Below, piece by piece: positions 9,624 through 18,258 of a stretch of DNA of 64,000 bases. A program made the position numbers and the translations under genes. Position 1 is the stretch's first letter, and every line of letters begins with the position of its first letter. The stretch lies in contig UBYX01000024.1 in NCBI GenBank assembly GCA_900469955.1, forward strand, positions 51,062-115,061, given 5' to 3'. A model generated the notes under the pieces. That model was not told the origin of the DNA. It made no database searches and saw only the letters and a list, made by a program, of their open reading frames with translations. The DNA comes from Hyphomicrobiales bacterium (GTDB taxonomy: Bacteria > Pseudomonadota > Alphaproteobacteria > Rhizobiales > Rhizobiaceae).

Positions 9624-10099
9624 ATCCGATTACCTCGGCAACGGCCAATCCATGGGCGAATGCCGGTGCCTCGACCGACGCCTCGAAGAATGCCAGCCTG
9701 AATTACAACAACTTCCTGCAACTCCTCATCGCGCAGATGAAGTATCAGGATCCGACCGATCCGATGGACGCGAGCGAGCAGATCGCCCAGCTTGCGACAT
9801 TCTCCCAGGTCGAGCAGTCGATCCAGACGAACACCCACCTGAAGAGCATGCTTCAGGCGGAAGCTCTGACCCGCGCCACCGACCTCATCGGCAAATACGT
9901 TAAGAGCGCCGACGATACGATGACCGGCAAGGTCAAGGAAGTCGAAGTCTACGCCGACGGCGTCGTCGCCATCACCGACAAAAACGATAAGATTCTGCTC
10001 CAGGCCGGCGTCGTGTTTTCCGACACGCCATTGACGACCGGTACCAAAGACACCGCTGACGGCTCGACGGATAGCGACGATACCGATAATAATACCTGA
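9614..10099 (+). CDS. flgD: Flagellar hook cap protein FlgD
   Basis: This 161-residue protein has the FlgD core [20 protein letters not shown] and [17 protein letters not shown], which form the hook assembly scaffold. It is shorter than the enterobacterial protein of about 230 residues: only part of the C-terminal beta domain follows, and the chain ends in an acidic tail ([13 protein letters not shown]). Short forms of this kind are usual in rhizobia. It overlaps flbT by 10 bases, and fliQ follows 29 bases later. Confidence 0.9.
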   Translation: MAVDPITSATANPWANAGASTDASKNASLNYNNFLQLLIAQMKYQDPTDPMDASEQIAQLATFSQVEQSIQTNTHLKSMLQAEALTRATDLIGKYVKSADDTMTGKVKEVEVYADGVVAITDKNDKILLQAGVVFSDTPLTTGTKDTADGSTDSDDTDNNT

Positions 10100-10128
10100 T
10101 CGAGTCACAGGCGAATCGGACGTGCGCG

Positions 10129-10395
10129 ATGAATGAGGCGGATGCCCTTGATATCATGCAGGCAGCGATCTGGACGGTCCTGATCGCCTCCGGTCCGGCC
10201 GTCCTCGTGGCCATGGTCGTCGGCGTCGCGATCGCCTTTCTTCAGGCCCTGACGCAAATCCAGGAAATGACGCTGACCTTCGTGCCCAAGATCGTTGCCA
10301 TCATGGTAACGATCGGTATCACGGCGCCGTTCATTGGCGGCCAGATCAATCTGTTCGCCAATCTGGTCTTTTCACGGGTGCAATCCGGTTTCTGA
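10129..10395 (+). CDS. fliQ: Flagellar export apparatus protein FliQ
   Basis: This 88-residue membrane protein has two hydrophobic helices (about 15-40 and 52-75) and the conserved ALTQIQEMTLTFVPKI segment between them. FliQ is part of the FliPQR export gate in the basal body. The ribosome site is weak by eye. A gap of 119 bases with a hairpin separates it from flhA. Confidence 0.93.
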   Translation: MNEADALDIMQAAIWTVLIASGPAVLVAMVVGVAIAFLQALTQIQEMTLTFVPKIVAIMVTIGITAPFIGGQINLFANLVFSRVQSGF

Positions 10396-10468
10396 CCGGC
10401 TCCACCCGCTTCTGTTTCGCCTTCCCCACCTTCGCGCAAGCTTCGCCGTTTAGGCATGACGTGAAACT

Positions 10469-10487
10469 GGCAGGACCATGTCCTGCC
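10469..10487 (+). promoter_or_regulatory. Hairpin in the flhA leader
   Basis: An 8-base-pair perfect inverted repeat, GGCAGGAC and GTCCTGCC, with the 3-base loop CAT lies 28 bases before the flhA ATG. There is no T-run after it, so it is not a standard terminator. It could affect translation or mRNA processing between fliQ and flhA. The function is inferred; only the repeat is seen. Confidence 0.45.
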
Positions 10488-10514
10488 GCCATCTCATGAA
10501 GAGACGGGACGTCC

Positions 10515-12602
10515 ATGGCGCAACCACCTGCTTTATCCATTCCGAAGGTAACCCCGAGCGGCCGCGATGTCGGCTTTGCACTCGGCATCGTCGCCATCCT
10601 CTGCATCCTTTTCTTACCGATACCGCCGTTCTTGATCGACGTCGGACTGGCTTTTTCGATCGCCTTTTCGGTGCTGATCCTGATGGTCTCGCTGTGGATC
10701 CAGCGGCCGTTGGATTTCTCTTCGTTCCCGACCATCCTGCTGATCGCGACCATGGTGCGGCTGTCGCTGAACATCGCGACAACCCGTGTGATCCTGTCGC
10801 ATGGGCATGAAGGGCACGGGGCGGCGGGCAATGTCATCCAGGGGTTCTCGAGCCTCGTCATGTCGGGCGATTTCGTCATCGGCGTGATCGTCTTCATGAT
10901 CCTGGTGACGGTGAACTTCATCGTCATCACCAAGGGCGCGACGCGCATCGCGGAAGTCGGCGCGCGCTTCACCCTCGACGCCATCCCCGGCAAACAGATG
11001 TCGATCGACGCTGACCTCTCGGCCGGCATCATCGATGAGAAAGAGGCCCAGCGCCGCCGCTCCGAGCTCGAAGAAGAAAGCTCCTTCTTCGGGGCCATGG
11101 ACGGTGCGTCGAAATTCGTACGCGGCGACGCGATCGCCGGCCTCATCATCACCGCCATCAACATCTTCGGCGGCATCATCATCGGCTATTTCCGCCACGG
11201 CATGGAAATCGGCGAAGCGGCCGACGTTTTCGTTAAGTTGTCGGTCGGCGACGGTATCGTCTCGCAGATCCCGGCTCTCATCGTTTCGCTTGCCGCAGGC
11301 CTCCTGGTCACCCGCGGCGGTACGGCGGGATCGACCGACAAGGCTGTCGTCGATCAGCTGGCCGGTTATCCGCGCGCTCTTTCGGTGTCCGCCGGTCTTA
11401 TGGCGCTTCTTGCCATTGTCCCCGGCCTGCCGCTTTTGCCTTTCCTGACGCTCGGCGCCCTCATGGGCTTCGGCGCCTGGCTGGTTCCGCGTCGCATCGA
11501 GGCGGAAAACAAGGCCCGCCGCGAAGACGAGGAAAAGAAGGTCGTCCAGACCAAGGAAGCGGAAAAGGATTCCGTCAAGTCGGTTCTCAAGACCGCGGAA
11601 ATCGAGCTTGCTCTGGGCAAGCAGGTTTCCACGCGTCTCCTCGGCGCCCATCAGGAGCTCGCCTTCCGCGTCGGCAAGATGCGCAAGAAGTTTGCTACCC
11701 AGTACGGCTTCGTGGTTCCGGAAATCAAGGTAACCGACGACATCGCCATACCGGAAAAGTCCTATGGCATCCGCATTCACGGTACGACGATCGCATCGAA
11801 CACCCTGCGTGTCGGCGATGTCCTGGTCGTCACCGGCTCTGGCCGCAAGCCAAGCATCCCGGGTGACGAGATCCGCGAACCGGCTTTCGGCATGCCGGCG
11901 GTTTCGATCCTGGAAACCTTTGCAGAAGATCTGAAGCGCGAAGGCTTCCACCCGATCGACAACGTTTCGGTCGTGCTGACGCACCTCTCCGAGGTCATCC
12001 GCAACAACCTGCCGCAGCTTCTGTCCTACAAGGACGTCAAGATCCTGATCGAGCGTCTCGATCCGGAATACAAGAAGCTGGCAGACGAGATCTGCTCGTC
12101 GCACATGTCCTATTCCGGCCTGCAGGCAGTGCTCAAGCTGCTGCTCGCCGAACGCGTATCGATCCGCAACCTGCATCTCATCCTGGAGGCCGTCGCGGAA
12201 CTCGCGCCGCACGTTCGCAAGACCGAGCAGATCGTGGAGCACGTGCGCGTGCGCATGGCGCAGCAGCTGTGCGGCGACCTTGCCGACAATGGTGTGTTGC
12301 GCGTGCTTCGTCTCGGCAACAAGTGGGATATGCTCTTCCATCAGGCGCTCAAGCGCGACAACAAGGGCGAGGTGGTCGAATTCGACATCGATCCGCGAAC
12401 GCTCGAAGAGTTCAGCGAGCAGGCCACCAAGGTCATTCGCGAATTCATGGACAGAGGTCTGCCCTTCGTCCTCGTGACGTCGCCGGAAACCCGTTCCTAT
12501 GTCCGCATGATCATCGAACGGTTGTTCGCCACCTTGCCGGTCCTCTCCCATGTGGAACTGGCCAAGGGGCTCGAGATCAAGATCCTCGGGGCCATTTCGT
12601 GA
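10515..12602 (+). CDS. flhA: Flagellar export gate protein FlhA
   Basis: This 695-residue protein has the FHIPEP layout: about eight hydrophobic helices in the first 320 residues, the diagnostic [20 protein letters not shown] motif in a cytoplasmic loop, a charged linker ([20 protein letters not shown]) and a cytoplasmic C-terminal domain. FlhA forms the nonameric ring that docks export chaperones and uses the proton motive force. The length is normal. It is flanked by hairpins on both sides, and fliR follows. Confidence 0.96.
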   Translation: MAQPPALSIPKVTPSGRDVGFALGIVAILCILFLPIPPFLIDVGLAFSIAFSVLILMVSLWIQRPLDFSSFPTILLIATMVRLSLNIATTRVILSHGHEGHGAAGNVIQGFSSLVMSGDFVIGVIVFMILVTVNFIVITKGATRIAEVGARFTLDAIPGKQMSIDADLSAGIIDEKEAQRRRSELEEESSFFGAMDGASKFVRGDAIAGLIITAINIFGGIIIGYFRHGMEIGEAADVFVKLSVGDGIVSQIPALIVSLAAGLLVTRGGTAGSTDKAVVDQLAGYPRALSVSAGLMALLAIVPGLPLLPFLTLGALMGFGAWLVPRRIEAENKARREDEEKKVVQTKEAEKDSVKSVLKTAEIELALGKQVSTRLLGAHQELAFRVGKMRKKFATQYGFVVPEIKVTDDIAIPEKSYGIRIHGTTIASNTLRVGDVLVVTGSGRKPSIPGDEIREPAFGMPAVSILETFAEDLKREGFHPIDNVSVVLTHLSEVIRNNLPQLLSYKDVKILIERLDPEYKKLADEICSSHMSYSGLQAVLKLLLAERVSIRNLHLILEAVAELAPHVRKTEQIVEHVRVRMAQQLCGDLADNGVLRVLRLGNKWDMLFHQALKRDNKGEVVEFDIDPRTLEEFSEQATKVIREFMDRGLPFVLVTSPETRSYVRMIIERLFATLPVLSHVELAKGLEIKILGAIS

Positions 12603-12610
12603 TGAAGCGT

Positions 12611-12640
12611 TTCGGGGCGGACGTTTTATTCCGCCCCGAA
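12611..12640 (+). terminator. Strong hairpin between flhA and fliR (terminator-like, no T-run)
   Basis: An 11-base-pair perfect stem, TTCGGGGCGGA and TCCGCCCCGAA, surrounds an 8-base loop. It starts 8 bases after the flhA stop and ends 35 bases before the fliR start. The bases after the stem are AACCCC, so it lacks the usual T-run. It may pause polymerase, protect the flhA 3' end or partly attenuate fliR. Confidence 0.5.
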
Positions 12641-12674
12641 AACCCCTAGAGTGTCCGCAAAGGACGATTCTCAC

Positions 12675-13427
12675 ATGATAACCGACCCGCAAGGGACCAT
12701 ACTCGCGCTTTTCCTGGCATTCTGCCGAATGGGAGGGTGCGTCATGGTGCTTCCGGGCTTTGGAAGCGCACGCGTACCGCCGCAGGTCAGACTATTTGCA
12801 GCCGTCGCTCTTTCCATGGCCATGTTGCCGGTCCTGTGGGATGTGATCTATCCGAAGGCCTCTTCTCCGAGTGCTACTTTCATCGGTCTGATCTTTACGG
12901 AAGCGATGATTGGCATCGTGTACGGGTTGATTGCCCGTCTTTATACGCTCGGCATGCAGTTTACGGGTTCGATCCTGACCATGGCAATCGGCTTCACCGC
13001 ACCCGGCGGTCATGACGTTCTCGAAGATACCAACGAAAACCAGCTCACGAACCTGCTCACGCTGAGCGGTCTGCTCTTGCTGTTCATGATGGACTTCCAC
13101 CACGTGGTGTTCCGCGCGCTGATCGATTCCTACACGGCCACGCCCGTCGGCGCGGTCATTGATTCGCAAAAGATGCTGATCACTCTGACCGACACCCTGC
13201 GGGCCTCGACCATGATCATGCTGAGACTGGCAAGTCCGTTTCTGATCTATGGTCTGATGTTCAACGTGGCGGTTGGCCTCGTCAACAAACTCGCGCCGCA
13301 GATCCCGGTGTATTTCATCTCGACGCCCTTCCTTCTCATGGGCGGGCTTTTCCTTCTCTATCTGTCGATCGCCGCTCTTGTCCGCCAGTATGCGGATGGG
13401 TTCGCGCCGATCTTCCTGTCTTTCTAG
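12675..13427 (+). CDS. fliR: Flagellar export apparatus protein FliR
   Basis: This 250-residue membrane protein begins MITDPQGTILALFLAFCRMG and has several hydrophobic helices plus the conserved FTGSILTMAIGFTAPGG loop. FliR is part of the FliPQR gate. The ATG at 12675 is preferred over one at 12651 because the protein then has the usual rhizobial N-terminus. The small FliJ-like gene starts 10 bases downstream. Confidence 0.93.
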   Translation: MITDPQGTILALFLAFCRMGGCVMVLPGFGSARVPPQVRLFAAVALSMAMLPVLWDVIYPKASSPSATFIGLIFTEAMIGIVYGLIARLYTLGMQFTGSILTMAIGFTAPGGHDVLEDTNENQLTNLLTLSGLLLLFMMDFHHVVFRALIDSYTATPVGAVIDSQKMLITLTDTLRASTMIMLRLASPFLIYGLMFNVAVGLVNKLAPQIPVYFISTPFLLMGGLFLLYLSIAALVRQYADGFAPIFLSF

Positions 13428-13436
13428 GGGAGCGGT

Positions 13437-13838
13437 ATGGCCGGTCCAGTCAAACGTTCTGAAAAGCTCAAGCGCCTCGTGGCGGTCCAGCGGCATATCG
13501 AAAAAATGGCGGAGCACGAACTCGCGGCGACCACTCGTCATCGCGCAGAGGTGAACCAGTCCATGGAGGAAGTGATCGATGCGATCGGTTCCATGCACCC
13601 CATCCACCGTCAGTTTTCGCAGCAATATGCCGAGCGCTTCGGGCGTCTGACCACCAAGGAACGCCAGCTTGCCGGCGTCCAGCAGCTCCAGGAAATGAAG
13701 GTGCTGAAGGAGCGGACAAAGGCGGACCGTCTGCAGGACAATATGAAGGATGCGCGCGATAGCGAGGACCGCGAAGCCGCCGACAATTCTATATATGAAC
13801 TCATCGAGATCACTCTCGCTTCGCAGATGATCAAATAG
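13437..13838 (+). CDS. FliJ-like coiled-coil flagellar protein
   Basis: This 133-residue, highly charged helical protein has no signal peptide or membrane segment. Heptad-like stretches such as QSMEEVIDAIGS and ERFGRLTTKERQLAGVQQLQ suggest a coiled coil. Size, charge and its place right after fliR suit a FliJ-type export chaperone, but no diagnostic motif was seen, so the link is tentative. A GGGGAG ribosome site precedes the ATG. It could also be a flagellar regulator specific to rhizobia. Confidence 0.6.
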   Translation: MAGPVKRSEKLKRLVAVQRHIEKMAEHELAATTRHRAEVNQSMEEVIDAIGSMHPIHRQFSQQYAERFGRLTTKERQLAGVQQLQEMKVLKERTKADRLQDNMKDARDSEDREAADNSIYELIEITLASQMIK

Positions 13839-13998
13839 GCGCCAGCCTCCAGCAAGCTTCGCGAGCCATAGTCTCCTCATTGCGCAGATCACCCGGCACG
13901 AATTCAGTCCGGACGGGATGCTGCACTGTTTCAAATTGCTGCCGTCGATGCGCGCATTCCGTAGAATGCGTCTCGCGGCGTTCATGAAAGGAGCTCAC

Positions 13999-14547
13999 GT
14001 GGCGATTTCACCTCCGACCGATCTGGTCCTGGACGTCGTACGTGCGGCGGACCCGACCGCCGTTCAAGAGGCCCAGGCCAAACTGAAGGCGAACAAGGCT
14101 GCCTTCGCCGCGACGAGCCTGGCGGAAGTGGGCAAGGGTTTCGGCGCCGCCATGAACAGGATCGATATGCCCGGCACCGAGGCAGGCCTCGGCAATGCGG
14201 AAGCGAAGCGTGCCGCCGAGATGCCGGACGAATATCGCAAGTTCGAAGCCTCCATCCTGCAGAACTTCGTCAATTCCATGCTGCCGAAGGAAACCGAAGA
14301 GGTTTACGGCAAGGGCTCCGCCGGTGAATTCTGGAAGAGCATGATGGCGGAAAAGATCGCGGACGAAATGTCCCAGAAGGGCGGCATCGGCATTGCCGAG
14401 CAGATGTATTCGCAGGCACTTGACCGGGTCGAACGGCAGGGCGCGGTAAACGCGACCACCGATGAAAACGACCGGAGCCGCGCCATGAGCATGATTACGG
14501 ATTTCGAACGTGAGGTTCTCGGCGTCGGCAAGACGAACGAGGCCTGA
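13999..14547 (+). CDS. flgJ: Rod-binding protein, FlgJ N-terminal type
   Basis: This 182-residue protein contains the rod-cap domain of FlgJ at about residues 75-145 (KFEASILQNFVNSMLPKETE and GEFWKSMMAEKIADEMSQKG). It lacks the muramidase domain that follows in enterobacteria, as is common in alphaproteobacteria. The start is GTG at 13999, chosen for the AAAGGAG 5 bases upstream; the longer frame from 13918 has no such support. It would cap the growing rod in the periplasm, with a separate lytic enzyme opening the wall. Confidence 0.82.
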   Translation: MAISPPTDLVLDVVRAADPTAVQEAQAKLKANKAAFAATSLAEVGKGFGAAMNRIDMPGTEAGLGNAEAKRAAEMPDEYRKFEASILQNFVNSMLPKETEEVYGKGSAGEFWKSMMAEKIADEMSQKGGIGIAEQMYSQALDRVERQGAVNATTDENDRSRAMSMITDFEREVLGVGKTNEA

Positions 14548-14549
14548 CA

Positions 14550-14939
14550 ATGATTCAGACTGGGGCAGAAGATATGGAAGTCGTTTCGAATGATTATCGC
14601 ATCAAGACCGTGCTTGGCCGGCTGGAGATGATAATCGACAACGAGAATCAGCGGATCGGTCGTGATCCCGAATTCGACCTCAAGGTGTCGAATGCTCACA
14701 AGAGCCGCTGCCTCTATGAACTGACGATGCTGTTCCGCGGCACGGATCCAAGAGAGCTCGCGCTCGGCTATATCGACCAGATGCATGGGTTGAAAGCCAA
14801 GCTGGCGCTCAACGCCCGGCGGGTCGAAGCGCATCTGCACGCGGTGCGGACGGTTGCCGATCTCCTGAAGAACGCCGCCCGCGATGCCGATGGCGACGGT
14901 ACCTACACTCAGGAACAGTTCACCTACGGCGAAGTCTGA
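14550..14939 (+). CDS. FlgN-like flagellar small protein
   Basis: This 129-residue protein is predicted to be mostly helical and has no signal peptide or membrane segment. The run YRIKTVLGRLEMIIDNENQR followed by a second long helix resembles FlgN-type chaperones for FlgK and FlgL in size and shape, but that is inference only. It starts 2 bases after the flgJ stop and its last base is the first base of the next start codon (TGATGG). A flagellar role is likely from this arrangement. Confidence 0.6.
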   Translation: MIQTGAEDMEVVSNDYRIKTVLGRLEMIIDNENQRIGRDPEFDLKVSNAHKSRCLYELTMLFRGTDPRELALGYIDQMHGLKAKLALNARRVEAHLHAVRTVADLLKNAARDADGDGTYTQEQFTYGEV

Positions 14940-15478
14940 TGGTCAAACTCCTTCTTACCGGCCTATGGGTCTGCGTCGTCACACTCGGTGCGGTGTATTT
15001 CTCCGTCCAGATGTCGGCCGCGCCTGCGCCGGTCGATGAGGAAGCCAGGAAGAAGGAACTCCTCGAACTGGTCCGTGGAGAATCGATCACCATTCCGGTG
15101 ATTTCGGACGGAGCGATCAGCGGCTACTTCCTTAGCCGCGTCTCTTTCATGATGGACAAGGAGAAGATCAAGGGCGTCAAGCTGCCGATGACGGAGCTGA
15201 CCACCGACGAGCTTTTCACGCTGCTGATCGGCAACAAGATGGTCGATCTCAGCAAGCCGGGCGCTTTCGAACTCGAGAAATTTCGCTCGAGCATCAAGGA
15301 CGACCTGAACAAGAAACTCGGCGAGGGCCTTGTGGCGGAAGTGCTGGTTGAACAGCTCGACTACCTTTCCAAGGAGGACATCCGCAACAATGCCTCGCGC
15401 GGCAACAAGAACCCTAATCCCGGCAAGAAGATTGTTGAAGGGGTGAAGGTCGAGGAGCCGAAATCGGCGGGGCACTAG
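14939..15478 (+). CDS. Membrane-anchored protein at the end of the flagellar cluster, FliL-like layout
   Basis: This 179-residue protein has one N-terminal membrane helix (LLLTGLWVCVVTLGAVYF) and a periplasmic domain that includes ITIPVISDGAISGYFLSRVS. The layout of a single helix plus a domain with beta-strand stretches resembles FliL, which sits around the stator, but the sequence is not clearly FliL. It overlaps the previous gene by one base. A strong terminator follows 27 bases after the stop, so this is the last gene of the flagellar block. Confidence 0.6.
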   Translation: MVKLLLTGLWVCVVTLGAVYFSVQMSAAPAPVDEEARKKELLELVRGESITIPVISDGAISGYFLSRVSFMMDKEKIKGVKLPMTELTTDELFTLLIGNKMVDLSKPGAFELEKFRSSIKDDLNKKLGEGLVAEVLVEQLDYLSKEDIRNNASRGNKNPNPGKKIVEGVKVEEPKSAGH

Positions 15479-15505
15479 CCTGGCACCCTCAAGTCATTGA
15501 AGAAC

Positions 15506-15532
15506 AGGCCGGCCGATGCGCCGGCCTTTTTT
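15506..15532 (+). terminator. Intrinsic terminator closing the flagellar cluster
   Basis: An 8-base-pair GC-rich stem (AGGCCGGC and GCCGGCCT), a 6-base loop and a run of six T follow the last flagellar gene. This is a standard rho-independent terminator on the plus strand. Confidence 0.88.
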
Positions 15533-15651
15533 ATTGCTCAAAATCCCGAAAACGCACGGGTCTCTCGCATTTTAACGATCGATTTAAATGCGGCTTCAGC
15601 GCGCCCTGTTATTGCTCGACCGAGATTGGACTCCCATTGTCGAGCGCAGTG

Positions 15652-16305
15652 ATGAACGCATCCGGAGAATTCCTGACATCGGCTTCATCCGGGAACCTGT
15701 TTGGGTTGCGGGTGTGCGATCTTGGCTGGAATTCTGCGCTCAGTCTCGTCGAGGGATTGGTCTCGCTGCGAGGCAACCGGACGACACTCGGCTTTCTGGA
15801 TGAGCGCAGCTTGTTGCGCCAGCTCATCGACCCGGCCTATCGAAGCGGACTTTGCCGTCGCCTGATGTTGCCGAGTGGCGGCCGAGCCCTCGGGATGCTT
15901 TCGAAGGGCTTGCGGGACAAGGCTCCACCGGTGCGGTTCCCGGTAGCCACTTTCCTTCCTGCGCTCCTGACTTTCCTCGAAAAGAGCTATCGTATCGGTA
16001 TTGCCGGCGAAGATGTTGCTCGCTTGGAGTCTCTTCGAGACCATTTTGCCCGTCATGCGCCCTGGCACGAGATCGTCGTGGTTGATCCGGGACTGGAAAC
16101 GCCCCAGGACCTCGACTTCGTTGTCGTGTATGCGGAGACTACGGCACAGGAAAGCCGGATCGAGCGCTGGCTTGTGCCGGCTCATGCTGGCCTGGTGATA
16201 TTTGCAGGGCCGGGTCTTGCGGGCCTTCTGAAGAGCAAGCCGGTTCGAACTCGGTGGAGAAGCGGCAGTCTGCTACCCCAACCCCTCATCGGCGTGAGAA
16301 GTTAA
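15652..16305 (+). CDS. WecG/TagA/CpsF-like glycosyltransferase homologue (divergent)
   Basis: This protein has about 217 residues. The order of motifs recalls the WecG/TagA/CpsF family: a central VATFLPALLTFLEKSYRIGI, then DLDFVVVYAETTAQESRIER where the family has a PKQE-W motif, and a glycine-rich segment (IFAGPGLAGLLKS). Several family residues are missing, so activity is uncertain. Starts are possible at TTG 15637, GTG 15649 or ATG 15652; I chose the ATG. The next gene is a Wzz-type protein, which supports a polysaccharide role. Confidence 0.5.
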   Translation: MNASGEFLTSASSGNLFGLRVCDLGWNSALSLVEGLVSLRGNRTTLGFLDERSLLRQLIDPAYRSGLCRRLMLPSGGRALGMLSKGLRDKAPPVRFPVATFLPALLTFLEKSYRIGIAGEDVARLESLRDHFARHAPWHEIVVVDPGLETPQDLDFVVVYAETTAQESRIERWLVPAHAGLVIFAGPGLAGLLKSKPVRTRWRSGSLLPQPLIGVRS

Positions 16306-16389
16306 CTCTTTATTTGCCGTAAAAATTTAGACTGCCTTAATCAGCGGCAACCTCAGGGATGCCGAAAGCACGGTTATTGCGGTCGCCCC

Positions 16390-18132
16390 ATGTATCAACC
16401 GGCGAATTTTGATGAAGAGCAGGATTTCAAACCGGACGCTTCGCGATCCGGTCTCGGTTCTGTCGTTTCCCGCATGCGATGGTCACTGTGGAAAACAGGC
16501 GCTGCGATGCTGGTTGGCGGAGCTTTGCCTCTGCTGTTCAGCGGGAGCCTGCCGCAAACCTTCGAGGCAGCCACCCGGCTGAAAGTCGAGGCAGCCAGCG
16601 AAAGTGCGGTCGAGGGTGCCCTGACTGCGCTCCGTTCCAAACAGGTTCTCGACAACCTTGTTCGCGCGCTCAACCTGCGGCGTGACGGCGAATTCGCTGT
16701 GGACCGCCCGAGTGTCATTCGGGTCGTGTCGGATATCGTCTCCGGCAACGAAATGACCGTTTCGCAGGCGGAAAATCGACTGCGTGAGCGGCTCTCGCAG
16801 GCGGTTACCGCCGGTTACGATCGAGGGGCGGATCAGGTTGTGATCTCCGCTACCGCCGCGGATGCGGGTGAGGCCGCAAAGATCGCCAACATGCTGGGAG
16901 ATACATTCCGCAACGAACTTGCGGCCGCCGGTGCCACGATGTCGGACCCCGTGGTCGAAAACCTTCGCCAGACGCTTGAACGGGCGGAGGCAGCGCTTGC
17001 CGGTTTCGCGGAGGAGACAGGCGGACAGAAGCTTGCCGAACTGCGCCGCAGTCAAAGTGAAAAACAGCAGGTGGCCGCAGAAGTCGTCGAGGCGCAAGCG
17101 CACCTCGCGGACGTCAAATCGAGGGCCGCGCGGGCATCCGCCATGACGCTGGAAGACGTGCTTAACAAGCCGCTCCCCGATAGTCTGGATTATACGGGCC
17201 TTGAGTATCAGCGCCAGCGGCATGTCGAGGCGAAGCTCGCCGTCGATCAGCTCTCGGGCAATCTGGGCCCGCGCCATCCGCGCCTTCTCGCCGCGCAGGC
17301 TGCGTTGCAGGAGGTCCGGCTGGACATCCAGAAGACGCTGAAGCAACTTTCGGCGACGCTCCGTCAGCAGGAGACGACGGCTGGCCGAAATCTGGCCGAG
17401 CTGAAGAACAAGCAGGTCCGAAAACCGGATGACAAGGAAATAGCCGACTCCGCTGCACGACTTGCTGCGCTTGAAGGGGCGGCAAAAGAGGCGCGCCAGA
17501 ACTATCTTGATGCCCTTCATCGGTCGGAGGTGCAGGCGGCCCCGCCGACTGCCAAGGTCGAAGTGGTAAGCCCTGCCACGGTGGAAGCCGCGCAGACCGT
17601 GGGTCTGTCGATACTGGAGATATCGGGCGCCGGTGCTGTGATGGGCCTTTGCTTCGGCCTCGCCTTCGCAGGCCTCACCCGCCGCAAATCGGCGTCGGGT
17701 GGGATGGATGAGGAACCCGCATTCGATCACGCCGAAGAGCCCGTGCCGGCTCCCCTATGGTCAACGGAAGCTGTCGATTCTGGCGAGATGGCCGACGATG
17801 AGGGGGATCCCGACTACTACGAGCCAGCTCGAGATTTTCAGGCCTCTCGCGTAACGCCACGCTACATGATGCCGGCCAATGATGCGCCGCTTGCCGAACA
17901 GATACGCGACATGCTGATCGCCAACCGCAGACCATTGCGCGAGATAGACCTGCCGCCGCTGGTTAAGGCCGTGATGTCAGGCGGCAGCGCTCACCCTCCA
18001 TCCTATGGCGTGGCACGATCCTCCCCGCAGGATATCCGGAAAGCGGAAGAGGTTCGCGAACTGCGCCGCAACATGACGGAGCTTCGGGAGAGGGTTCAGT
18101 CCTATTCCGCCCGCCGAGGCTTGGCCCGATAA
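16390..18132 (+). CDS. Wzz/GumC-type polysaccharide chain-length determinant
   Basis: This 580-residue inner membrane protein has an N-terminal helix (TGAAMLVGGALPLLFSG), a long periplasmic coiled coil (about 60-390), and a second helix (ISGAGAVMGLCFGLAFAG). These features are typical of Wzz/ExoP-type co-polymerases. A further cytoplasmic tail of about 140 residues carries acidic stretches, but the tyrosine kinase domain of full-length ExoP (Walker motifs, tyrosine cluster) is absent. It would control polymer length or export of an unknown surface polysaccharide, perhaps together with the preceding gene. Confidence 0.82.
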   Translation: MYQPANFDEEQDFKPDASRSGLGSVVSRMRWSLWKTGAAMLVGGALPLLFSGSLPQTFEAATRLKVEAASESAVEGALTALRSKQVLDNLVRALNLRRDGEFAVDRPSVIRVVSDIVSGNEMTVSQAENRLRERLSQAVTAGYDRGADQVVISATAADAGEAAKIANMLGDTFRNELAAAGATMSDPVVENLRQTLERAEAALAGFAEETGGQKLAELRRSQSEKQQVAAEVVEAQAHLADVKSRAARASAMTLEDVLNKPLPDSLDYTGLEYQRQRHVEAKLAVDQLSGNLGPRHPRLLAAQAALQEVRLDIQKTLKQLSATLRQQETTAGRNLAELKNKQVRKPDDKEIADSAARLAALEGAAKEARQNYLDALHRSEVQAAPPTAKVEVVSPATVEAAQTVGLSILEISGAGAVMGLCFGLAFAGLTRRKSASGGMDEEPAFDHAEEPVPAPLWSTEAVDSGEMADDEGDPDYYEPARDFQASRVTPRYMMPANDAPLAEQIRDMLIANRRPLREIDLPPLVKAVMSGGSAHPPSYGVARSSPQDIRKAEEVRELRRNMTELRERVQSYSARRGLAR

Positions 18133-18258
18133 TAAGGCCGCCTGCGACACTGAATCAGCTTGCTTTTGCCGTCTGCGACCAGCATAGGGCGTTGGCGGGC
18201 AAATCCGACTGGTACCCGCTTTGTAGATTGACGGCGGTTTCAAGCGGGAGGTTGACGC

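Noticed and set aside
10614..12692. Very long open frame (692 codons) on the minus strand opposite flhA
   Set aside because: It is the antisense shadow of flhA in GC-rich DNA; its translation is low in complexity, rich in D, H, R and Q, and shows no domain, while flhA is clear.
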